In this document: positions 55,797-64,000 of the stretch, piece by piece | Layout of the letters: the number at the start of each line of letters is the position of its first letter | Position numbering within the stretch: the stretch's first letter is position 1 | NCBI GenBank assembly: GCA_007644065.1 | Contig: VJWN01000007.1 | Span: 806,001 to 870,000 of the forward strand | Direction of reading: 5' to 3' | Source of the DNA: Margaritispora aquatica | Taxonomy: Eukaryota; Ascomycota; Leotiomycetes; Helotiales; Discinellaceae | DNA length: 64,000 bases | Notes under the pieces: model-generated | What the model was told of the DNA's origin: nothing | The model's database searches: none | What the model saw: only the letters and a program-made list of their open reading frames with translations | Position numbers and translations under genes: made by a program

Positions 55797-57253
55797 ATGG
55801 ACTTGGACGATGAGGAGGCACCATCTTTAGTTGATGTTGAAGATCAAATGAAAACGGAGCCACAAAAAGAATTGAAAGTCCCTATCACTATTGTAACAGG
55901 TGAGTAAAGACAACATTATCCAAGGATTCGAACTAACATTTGACAGGTTATCTTGGCGCTGGTAAAACAACATTGATGAACTACATTCTCACTGAACAAC
56001 ATGGAAAGAAGATAGCCGTGATTTTGAATGGTAATTAGGAAGTCCTATTTCAGTGACGAAATTGTTGCTAACTCTCACATTCAGAGTTTGGCGACTGTGA
56101 GTTTCACCCACTCTAGATAAATGCTCAAGCTAATGAGATTTTAGCATTGGATATTGAGAAGTCACTCACAGTCAACAAGGGCGGGGAACAGGTTGAAGAA
56201 TGGCTGGAGGTAGGTAATGGATGTATCTGCTGTTCCGTGAAGTATATTGCATTTGCATCACAGGCTTTTCAGAAGAACTAATACTCAACAGAGACTCGGG
56301 CGTAAATGCTATTGAACAACTCATGGAAAAGAAAGGGGCATTCGATTACATCCTTCTTGAGACAACAGGGCTCGCTGATCCAGGAAATCTCGCCCCTCTA
56401 TTTTGGGTCGACGAGGGGCTTGGCAGTAGCATATATCTGGACGGCATCGTCACACTGGTTGATGCGAAGAATATTTTAAGAAGTCTCGACGAACCTGTCC
56501 CAGAAACCATTCAGCATGATGAACACTCCCATGGCGGTGCTGTTTTAACCACAGCACATTCGCAGATTTCATACGCCGACTTCATTGTCATAAATAAATC
56601 AGACCTCATCACCCAGGATGAGCTCCAAGCCGTAACGCAACGAGTTCAAGCTATCAATGGGCTTGCTCAGATTCATGTCACATCTCAAGGCCGAGTCCCA
56701 AGTCTGAGTGGCTACCTCTTGGATCTTCATGCATATGACAACGTGAATGTCTTGGAGGTGTCAAATAAGGGACACAGTCACTTGGATCCAGTATTTCTTC
56801 CTTCTGTATTGCACGCACATGCGGACAACTGCTAACAGCAATTATCAGACTATCAGTACAATCACTATTAGTATTCCTGTTCTCGATGCCGACCAGCTAC
56901 CTCTTCTGGATGCATGGCTAAGGTCCGTTATGTGGGATTCCACATTTCCCGATCAGACGCTAGCAATTGACGTTGGCGGTTCTACGACTGGAGGCTTTAC
57001 AATCCACAGAATGAAAGCAAGAATCCTGCTATCAGATGGTTCCATCAAGATTGGACAGGGAGTAAGGGAAATCTTCGAGATTCTCGATGCGCCTCAGCAA
57101 GTTGAGACCGGAGGAGAAGAAGTAGGCGATGATAGTTATGATAATGATGAGAATGAAGCAACGGATTTGAGGGGAAAGATGGTGCTAATCGGGCGAAAGC
57201 TTGGCAGTTATGACTTTGAGGACAACCTGCTACGAGCACTAAAGTCAGCATAA
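55797..57253 (+). CDS. CobW/COG0523 GTPase, ZNG1-like metallochaperone
   Basis: Six exons: 55797-55899, 55947-56030, 56085-56096, 56145-56241, 56292-56790, 56849-57253; 399 aa. Eukaryotic ZNG1 delivers zinc to methionine aminopeptidase 1 using GTP. The Walker A loop [11 protein letters not shown] spans exons 1-2; NEFGDS is assembled from exons 2, 3 and 4, with exon 3 only 12 nt. The metal motif CICC is at residues 93-96 (GNGCICCSV). [13 protein letters not shown] (G3 region) and VINKSDL (G4 NKxD) follow, then the CobW C-terminal domain. A His-containing HDEHSHGG stretch lies in between. The N-terminus reads [11 protein letters not shown] where animal ZNG1 has a CPELV-type motif, so the Cys is absent. 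Confidence 0.92.
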
Positions 57254-57512
57254 TCTTCAGCCTGGCACAAGTCTTATAGCAGTCAAATTGGGGCGACATG
57301 ATTTGCCTCTTTATGTCTGATTACTTGTGTCTCAAATGATCCAAACATCATCAAATTGTTGAATGAAAAATAATGCCTATGCCTCACCTAAGGCAGATGA
57401 TTTGATAATAGATAAGTGAGTGCTTTGGGGATTTCGCCTACGTATCTTAAGACAAGTATCAGAATAGGAAGGGGATGAGAGTAATCCCCAAAGACCGTGT
57501 CATACCTATGTC
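57254..57512. other. intergenic, 3' of ZNG1-like gene
   Basis: About 260 bp of AT-rich DNA with no feature recognised. Confidence 0.4.
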
Positions 57513-58571
57513 TTGTACCGAGATCATTTATGGAGTGGTTCAGAAATGCGTTCGCGTTTATCTTCCAAACATCGATTAATTACTGGTTCCAATCAATTGG
57601 TACCTACCTATATTACCATAAAAGCATGGACAAATAACTTACGACATACAGTACACACAAAACATTTTCAAAGTGGCAGCTGCGCTAAGAACATACTCCC
57701 TCTCATGCAGTACATTGTCAGTTACTTTTCAACTGAGATGAAGGTTGTTCGAGCCCAGCATGCCCGAGTGGAGAAAGTGTTGACCCCTATAATCAAGGAG
57801 AGGAACGGTAAGGAATTCCAAAAAGACCATAAGCCAAACAATACTATCGAATGGGGTGGCGATGCCATGAAAAGCAAGGGGAAAGAAGACCATCATTTCC
57901 ATACACTTGTCCAGCTGGGCATCAACACCGCCGCAATCCATACCACCAACACAACTCTCGTGGCAATTCTATACGATCTTGCTTCCTACCCCGAATATCA
58001 ACCCAGAATATCCACCCATACTGAGAGGGGAAGCCAAAGCAGTTCGCGAAGATGCAGGTGGTGAATAAATACTTGAAAGTATGGCACAGCTTCATAGCTA
58101 GACAGCTTCATGAAAGAGTCCCAACGAATAAATTCCCATCACCGAGGCTACAGTGCAGCGCAAAACATTAAAGTCGCTCAAATTCTCTGATGGGATTGTT
58201 CTGCCAAAGGGACGGTTATGATGCCAGCTGCAGAGACGCTTTCAACAGATTCAGAGTATTATCCCAAGCTGGATCGGTTCGACGCCCCACGTTCCTACGA
58301 CCTGAGGGAAAGGTCAACCGAGTTTGAGAAACGCTCACAATACTCGGTGACTTCAAGAACACACCTGCTTTTTGGAGCCGGACACCATGCTTGTCTTGGA
58401 CGATGGTTCGTGAGCAACTAACTCGAGCCAATTTTGACCAGTTTCATGAATCGGTATGATATTAAACTGAAGAAAGACGAGGGAAAACCAAAGATTGCAA
58501 GATTCCAGCATACGAACCTTCCAAATCAAAATGGTGAGAGTTTGCTGAAGAGTCGAGCTCTAGTGGTTTGA
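57513..58571 (+). pseudogene. decayed cytochrome P450 (C-terminal half)
   Basis: P450 landmarks occur in order but in different frames with stops between them. The I-helix-like stretch INTAAIHTTNTTLVAILYDL is followed by ASYPEYQ at about 57895-58005. A frameshift then leads to ILRGEAKAVREDAGG (to about 58065), the K-helix ExxR inside DSFMKESQR (about 58105), and the PERF-like region DRFDAPRSYDLRE. The haem loop LLFGAGHHACLGRWF, with its Cys, is near 58368-58412. A stop immediately after the haem loop and at least three frame changes make it non-functional. The I-helix AIHTT and the YPEY phrase recall the ent-kaurene-oxidase-like fungal P450s. The N-terminal half, including the membrane anchor, was not found upstream. 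Confidence 0.85.
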
Positions 58572-59075
58572 TGGTCACGCGAGCATGTAACACCACCTCG
58601 AGGTAAAACAAAAACTGTTGAGACTCACATTTGCACTAATTGTACTACCATAATATGACGGAATTTGGCTCCTTATACAACGCAAGTTGGAAACTACATA
58701 TCTTCCAGTGTCTCCAGGTGACTTTAACAGTTAGTGTCAGATTGTTTACAAAGAGTCGAATTGTGAAGTTTCAAAAGGTGTTTAGCCATGTGCTCGGTAG
58801 GAGTTCTAAACAAAGAAAGCAGGCGAGGCAGGGACAAAGCTGTGGTAGTAAAAATAAGTTTCGGGGCATACTATATTAAGTTGTCGGCGAGACATGACAT
58901 GCTCAGCCCAGTAATAGAAACACTCATTCACTCCCGTCGTCATCGTAAATGGGCCATCCATCCTTACTGCAAATTCAATAAACATCGAGGGTCGGAAAAG
59001 GATTCATGTGCGCTCTCTCCTCGTAGCCACATCCTCAACGTGCAATGTGAGATCAACCATCTCCTGCTGCCCGCC
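58572..59075. other. intergenic / 5' leader of the RBR gene
   Basis: About 500 bp. The RBR frame stays open back to 58788 with earlier in-frame ATGs, but this part lacks domain character and its composition is less coding-like, so I treat it as leader. Confidence 0.4.
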
Positions 59076-61157
59076 ATGATGGTATTCTCAGGGTTGCTCA
59101 AAACGACGCCACGGCCATCCCATCGAAACCGACCCAACTCCAGCACAACATCCTCTCCTCAAACCTCGCCCGAAAGCAACGCTGCCAGGTCTCCTGTGGA
59201 GGCACCCACGAAGACATCGCAGACGCACGAAGAGACGCATCTCGAACCCTTCATTCACGACGAGACAAACCTAGTGCCCACCAAAGCCGAAGACCCGGAT
59301 CTGCGGGACCTGAATAATAGTCTTGTGGCACTTGCGGCCATATTCCCAAATGTGCAGGTTGAGGTCTTTCGAGAGATGCTGTCGAGCTTCGATGAGGAAT
59401 CCAGATTAGCTGTTGTGACGGAGACTTTGCTGAAGCAGAAAATGCAGTGGGTCAGAGGCAGATACCGTGTCTCTGCTGCTGGCACCAGCACCACTAAGGA
59501 TGCCACGGAGAAAACCCTTGTGGTGCGAGATAGGAATAAGAGTAGATCGGATCTTCCGGATTTGCAAGGCTTCGTGCCAGCAGAGGAGAAGTTTAGGAGT
59601 GTGGAATACAAGAAGGCTGTGAAGGCTATTACATACCATGAGTTCAAGGGGCTGTCACGGTCGACGATCAACGCGGTGTTGGCAGAATTCAACCACTCCT
59701 ATACTCTGGCGCGGCCGACACTCATTTCACTCTCCTCAAAGTCATGGCGATTCTCAATATCCTCACTCTTTCTACGGCGGAAAACGATGACCTCTCAGGA
59801 AGCTGAGCATCATCCCTTGGTCATATGGCAATCCACTGGTTACGGTTCCATTGTGCCCACATTCAAGTCTACCGGATCTGCAGAATTGGACAAGGAACTG
59901 TTCGAATCTCTAATCACACCAATCAAGCAGCGCATGTGCTCTGAGAGGGAACAAAAGGATCATGAGCTTGCATTGGAGCTCAATAATTCAGAGGCGGAGC
60001 AGAATGATGCTTTGCACGATTGCGAATGTTGTTTCACTTCCACTACATTTGAAGAATTATCAGCCTGCAACGATGGTGGGCACTTCATCTGTTTTCAATG
60101 TGTTCGGCATGCTGTAAATGAAGCTGTATTTGGCCAAGGGTGGCAGAGAAATATCGACCTCGACAGCGGAACTCTCAGATGTGTGGCTGCCATGTCTGAT
60201 GATTGCCATGGCTGTGTGCCCCAAGAACTCGTCCGTAGAGCGTTCTTGGAGGACAAAGCCGGGTCTGAAGTGATTCGAAAGCTCGACGAACGCCTCACCG
60301 AAGACAGCTTATTGAAAACTGGGGTACCCCTCATCCGATGTCCTTTTTGCTGCTATGCAGAAATAGATGAACTCTACTTGCCTCAAACTCAAAGATCCTG
60401 GCGTCTGAAACGCATAGGTCCTTCTTCGGTCTACACTCTCATAATTTTCATTTTAGGCGTTGGAATGATACCCTTCCTTTTACCAGTATTTCTCCTCTTG
60501 TCTTTTCTATTTCTACTCATGTCATCTCGACAAACTTTTGGCGACTTTGCAGGTAGCCATCTATCATCTTCTCTTGTTCGACTTCGACGGAAACACCACG
60601 GTCTCAAATTTACATGTCAGAACGAGGCATGTGGCCGTGCCTCTTGCATTTCATGCTCGAAAGCGTGGTCTGACATCCATATATGTCATGAATCATCTCT
60701 CCTTGCTCTCAGGACACAGGTTGAGCTTGCTATGTCTCTGGCCATCAAACGTACCTGTCCTAGGTGCAATACATCATTTGTAAAGTCTTCTGGCTGCAAC
60801 AAGCTGACCTGTGTCTGCGGCTACCAGATGTGCTATGTCTGCCGCAAAGATATTGGGAATGGCGAGGGCTACAGACATTTCTGTGAGCACTTCCGTCCCA
60901 ATGGCGGTAGGGGCTGCACGGAATGCTCGAAATGCGACCTTTACCGCTGCGAAGACGACGAGGTGGTTGTCAAGAAAGCCAAGGAAGAAGCGGAGAAGCA
61001 GTGGATGGAGAAAGAAGGCACAACTCTTGGGGGTGATGACAAGATTCGTCAGGTGTTGGAGAGCCAGAAGTTGAACGGTGCGTGGTGGCAGTATCAGTGG
61101 CATATGCCAAATTGGGAGAAAGTATTAGATTCGATGGTTGAGACTGTGGTTGAATGA
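59076..61157 (+). CDS. RBR (RING-IBR-RING) E3 ubiquitin ligase with membrane hairpin
   Basis: Single exon, 693 aa from ATG 59076 (ATG ATG; upstream in-frame ATGs exist). RBR ligases pass ubiquitin through a RING2 cysteine. The N-terminal about 60 residues are disordered; residues about 85-125 (LVALAAIFPNVQVEVFREML) look like a CUE-type ubiquitin-binding helix pair. RING1 begins at Cys316 (CECCFTSTTFEELSACNDGG ... FQC). The IBR begins at CPFC (422) and resumes at CQNEACGRASCISC (from 514). Between these two zinc pairs lies a roughly 90-residue insert with two hydrophobic segments (about 450-485: YTLIIFILGVGMIPFLLPVF, then LLLSFLFLLM). RING2 starts at Cys561 (CPRC), with the predicted catalytic Cys574 in SSGCNKLTC. 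The C-terminus is coiled/charged. Confidence 0.88.
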   Translation: MMVFSGLLKTTPRPSHRNRPNSSTTSSPQTSPESNAARSPVEAPTKTSQTHEETHLEPFIHDETNLVPTKAEDPDLRDLNNSLVALAAIFPNVQVEVFREMLSSFDEESRLAVVTETLLKQKMQWVRGRYRVSAAGTSTTKDATEKTLVVRDRNKSRSDLPDLQGFVPAEEKFRSVEYKKAVKAITYHEFKGLSRSTINAVLAEFNHSYTLARPTLISLSSKSWRFSISSLFLRRKTMTSQEAEHHPLVIWQSTGYGSIVPTFKSTGSAELDKELFESLITPIKQRMCSEREQKDHELALELNNSEAEQNDALHDCECCFTSTTFEELSACNDGGHFICFQCVRHAVNEAVFGQGWQRNIDLDSGTLRCVAAMSDDCHGCVPQELVRRAFLEDKAGSEVIRKLDERLTEDSLLKTGVPLIRCPFCCYAEIDELYLPQTQRSWRLKRIGPSSVYTLIIFILGVGMIPFLLPVFLLLSFLFLLMSSRQTFGDFAGSHLSSSLVRLRRKHHGLKFTCQNEACGRASCISCSKAWSDIHICHESSLLALRTQVELAMSLAIKRTCPRCNTSFVKSSGCNKLTCVCGYQMCYVCRKDIGNGEGYRHFCEHFRPNGGRGCTECSKCDLYRCEDDEVVVKKAKEEAEKQWMEKEGTTLGGDDKIRQVLESQKLNGAWWQYQWHMPNWEKVLDSMVETVVE

Positions 61158-61427
61158 AATTTATGTCTTGATGTTTGCTTGGGAGGCTATGGTGGGTTTG
61201 GTTTTATATCCGGGATTACTTGCATTGCAATGGATTGGACGGGTACGGAAGTGTGCTGGCTATCTGTTTCTACCAAGTCAGTAGGTTATGAGGAAGTAAG
61301 ATTTTGGGTGTCAGCAAAAGCCAGCGCTTAGATCATATATCTTTATGCATTGGGTATCAATCGTGCCTATCTAATATGAACGCCTACTTATTTTGTCTGT
61401 AAATCACAAAAACCACGAACATTTCCC
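61158..61427. other. intergenic between convergent genes
   Basis: A 270-bp gap between the RBR and SEH1 stop codons. Nothing beyond 3' UTR sequence is expected or seen. Confidence 0.5.
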
Positions 61428-62737
61428 TTAATTGATCACACTTCTCGTCATTGCCAACTCTGAACTCTTGCTCCAAACACCACTAGGCTCCCTCCTCCAC
61501 AACACGAGCTTCCCATCATCTCCTGTGCTACCAAGTAGCTGTCCATCAGAATCAAAGGCTACCCTCCAAATCGGCGCTTTGTTTGATTCCAACTTACACA
61601 TCTCCTTCGCAATGGTGGAAATCTCACCCTCCCTCTCCTTTTCTGATCTTCCCGTGCCACTCATAGGCCTCGCACCAGCCAAACCAGCCCCAATTCCAGA
61701 CTGAGCCGGTCGGCCTCCATTCTCCGCCGAGCGCTGCGGGACCACGATTTTATCCGGCGCCTTGATGAAGTCCTTGGAACGCAGAGGAGCCGTTGGGTTC
61801 TTAGACGGCGTGCTGACCTGATAAACGCGCATGAACCCGTCCTTGCAAGCCGTAGCCACAATGTCGAATCCCCTCACGTTTCCAGGTGCCCAAGCCACAT
61901 CCCTAACCAACCCACGATGACCCTTCAGTTCAGCCGCAAGATAGAACTCCTTCGAAGTCGACGATCCCAACGACACCGAATGCGAGATCTCCTTCGTGCG
62001 CCAAATACTCGCCCGGTTCATGCTGGCTACTACCAGGCTCAACGCATCTCTTGGCACACCTTGATGAATAGCCATATAGCACGGCTCCAGATTCGGATCA
62101 AATTGCACCCTGAAACTCACCTCCTCACCTCTTGCCGGTCGCTCACAGATGTTTATCCTGTCGATGTCCGTCCAGGCTTCGAGATTCTCGGGTTCATCGT
62201 TCTCGTACACAACGAGTACACCCGCTCGGTTGATGAGTGCTAGGTACGTGTGTCGTGTCTCAGCATTGTGGGTGATAGAGAAGGATTGGAAGGGCGCGCG
62301 GGCTGGTGCACGCAGCTCGAAAACTGGCTTGTTCGAGTGTGAGTTGAAGCGTCTACCCTTGGTGGGTGAGAGGGTAGGATCTTCCACCCAGATCTTGAAT
62401 TTACCGTCGCAGCCGATGGAGGCTAAGAGGTTTGGGTGGATAGTTGAGGGGAGCCATTGGAGCTTTAAGCTGTGTTAGGGAATTTATTCTTGATATAATC
62501 TTGTGAAGGGACTTTTGGTTTTACCTGTAGGACTTCAGAGCTATGTGCACCCCAGGTATCACATAGGTGCCATAGATTGTTCTTGTGCCGGTTGTACACC
62601 TTGATCTTCCCATCTACTGAACCGGTCGCAAAGCGGTCGCCTGAGCTGTTGAAGGCTGTCGTCTCAACCATGTCCTTGTGGGCATTCTGGAGGAGGGCGA
62701 AGCCCTCTGGCTCCGTCTCAATTGGGTCCTCTTCCAT
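61428..62737 (-). CDS. SEH1: nucleoporin SEH1 (WD40)
   Basis: Exons are 62737-62525 and 62462-61428 (62-nt intron, TAAAG acceptor); 415 aa. SEH1 is a WD40 beta-propeller in the nuclear pore Y-complex and in the SEA/GATOR2 complex that controls TORC1 at the vacuole. It starts with LLQNAHKDMVETTAFNSSGDRFATGSVDG, then WGAHSSEVLQLQWLP and NLLASIGCDGKFKIW, and ends with IWRVAFDSDGQLLGSTGDDGKLVLWR. The blades are incomplete, as in the family, where a partner supplies the last blade. A Pro/Gly-rich loop (about 315-350) is a fungal insert. A nearby AG (ACACAG) would break frame, so TAAAG is chosen as acceptor. Confidence 0.93.
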
Positions 62738-63025
62738 GGTGGGGGAATGTGGAATTTGGAATGATGCATGTTTGAGCCTTGTCTGTGTGAGGTGGTGCTA
62801 GGTCTGGTCCGTGCGACAAGGCTGTCGATCATCATGTTCGCTTGCTGTTGCTTCCCCAGCTTCTGTGCTGGGCATGCGTTGCCTCATCAATCCTTAAATC
62901 TGCAATTTTGATCTGTTACTCTGATCAGTTGCTCATTTTCTCTTCATTTTTGAAATCAGACTCCTGAATCGTTTCACACAACAGTCTTCCAACAAGGCCA
63001 CCCGGTTCCATTGCAAAATCTCAAG
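62738..63025. promoter_or_regulatory. 288-bp divergent promoter (SEH1 / F-box gene)
   Basis: The interval between two divergent start codons. No clear motif beyond CT-rich tracts on the right side. Confidence 0.45.
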
Positions 63026-63487
63026 ATGGCATCACCTAATCTGCTGCACCAATCGTTGCCAGAACGACTGCCTGTGGAAATTTTGAAGCTCATTTCTGAA
63101 GATTATTTGACCTTCGCAAGTTTGGCGGCACTGTCACTAACCTCACGAGAGATGCTTCGTAAGCTTGGAACACAATACATCACAGCTCTCAGAATCAAGA
63201 ACAACTCAAAGATCGCCAAAGTCAATGAAATCAATGTGACCAACATCTTCGCCAGGCGACCTGATCCTCTCGCGGAGCTACGATTACAGCGACAAAAGTT
63301 TCTGCTTCTACTTCAGAGAGATCTTGATGGCTATATCTATTGCTTCAGCTGCAGAAAGTTGCACCATACTTTCAAGTTGAACCCAGGCACAGAGGTGTTC
63401 TTCGTTCAGGGGAGACATGATGAACGATATAAGCTCAAGCGTATCTGTGCACGTCCTCGTTTGCCTGCCGATATGTGGAATGACTAG
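63026..63487 (+). CDS. F-box protein, short or truncated, 153 aa
   Basis: An open frame from ATG 63026. An F-box covers about residues 11-45 (LPERLPVEILKLISEDYLTF, then LAALSLTSREML). After it comes a Lys/Arg-rich segment and IYCFSCRKLHHTFKL, a Cys/His pattern often found just after the F-box in large fungal F-box families. Such proteins are SCF ubiquitin ligase adaptors and usually run to 300 or more residues; this one stops soon after the CFSC motif. Downstream DNA to about 63610 gives short frames in other registers, so it may be a truncated gene, or further exons may be unrecognised. Confidence 0.7.
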   Translation: MASPNLLHQSLPERLPVEILKLISEDYLTFASLAALSLTSREMLRKLGTQYITALRIKNNSKIAKVNEINVTNIFARRPDPLAELRLQRQKFLLLLQRDLDGYIYCFSCRKLHHTFKLNPGTEVFFVQGRHDERYKLKRICARPRLPADMWND

Positions 63488-64000
63488 GCTTGGGAGTCAT
63501 AATGTCAAGACGATAGAAGGAATCAGCTCATCCAAAACGGAAAATTTGAAAGGTATGAACACAATATGCCATCGATTTCGCTGGTATAGAACGCTGATAT
63601 GGTGGTTATAGCCAGTGATTATAGGGGGGATACAGTCAAAAAACTGTCTGGAACAGCAAGGATCACTCTATTGTTGAAGACAGTGAATCTACAAAGTACG
63701 TATCCAACGATGAACTCATACTTCAATGCCTAGATCGATTCTGACATCACTCTTCAGGATGAGCGACGTCATGTGTCTAATAGACGTAGTCGATACACAA
63801 TCTTTTGCCTTGTTTATGAAAATAAAAAAGAGTGATTCTCAGGTCAGGCGGTCCCGGGACGACCTTTCTCAAAAAAAAAAACTAATTTTGTGTCTAATGT
63901 TGGAATTTTGTTCTCAGAACGCTCTTTGATTCGTTATGGATTTCTGTAAGCACGAATAGGGGTTGGACTACGACTACCGACTGTCGCTAGAGTATGATCT
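63488..64000. other. right-edge sequence
   Basis: No supported gene to the window edge. It may be a decayed continuation of the F-box gene. An A10 tract lies near 63871-63880. Confidence 0.4.

Noticed and set aside
55918..55935. GGATTCGAAC, like a reverse-strand tRNA T-arm
   Set aside because: It lies inside the first intron of the ZNG1-like gene, and no cloverleaf can be formed around it.

Overview
The window reads as gene-dense nuclear DNA of a filamentous ascomycete (Pezizomycotina). Introns are short (about 45-90 nt) with GTAAGT-type donors, CTAAC/CTGAC branch sites and CAG/TAG acceptors. The gene complement is typical of that group: PL3 pectate lyase, phocein-type MOB, fungal NDUFA5, and a GCP6-like gamma-tubulin complex protein. 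A plant-associated leotiomycete is my guess from protein flavour only. Nothing bacterial, viral or plasmid-like was seen, and no rRNA, tRNA, CRISPR or intact transposon was found. All gene models were spliced by hand; exon coordinates are in the entries, and in each multi-exon model the exon lengths keep frame.

Layout. 0-9 kb: two unrecognised small genes, a 2-oxoglutarate/Fe(II) oxygenase and a conserved fungal protein, all on the minus strand. 11-15 kb: carnitine O-acetyltransferase with both a mitochondrial presequence and a peroxisomal AKL terminus, then EAF7 (NuA4). EAF7 shares a 185-bp divergent promoter with a GCP6-like gene (15-18 kb). 18-25 kb: complex I NDUFA5, a LURP-one (LOR) domain protein, and an SREBP-like bHLH factor. 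27-31 kb: secreted pectate lyase and a divergent CAX-type exchanger. 32-39 kb: RRM-like protein, an RGG-tailed protein and a small secreted cysteine-containing protein. 40-49 kb: long-chain acyl-CoA synthetase ending in SRL (PTS1), a tiny Lys/Ala-rich protein, NCL1 tRNA m5C methyltransferase and a class II aldolase/adducin protein. 49-57 kb: eIF5B, then a phocein-like MOB divergent from a ZNG1/CobW GTPase that has a 12-nt microexon. 57-64 kb: a decayed cytochrome P450, an RBR E3 ligase with a membrane hairpin inside its IBR, SEH1, and a short F-box ORF.

How the genes relate. Most are unrelated housekeeping neighbours. The clearest link is peroxisomal fatty-acid metabolism: the PTS1 acyl-CoA synthetase activates fatty acids and the dual-targeted carnitine acetyltransferase would export acetyl units. 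Plant interaction is suggested by the pectate lyase, the small secreted protein and the P450 relic. I do not see a biosynthetic cluster or a clearly new multi-gene system. The best leads are single-gene oddities: the RBR membrane hairpin, the divergent CAX motifs, the ZNG1 microexon and degenerate N-terminal motif, and a start-codon-spanning duplication near the left end.
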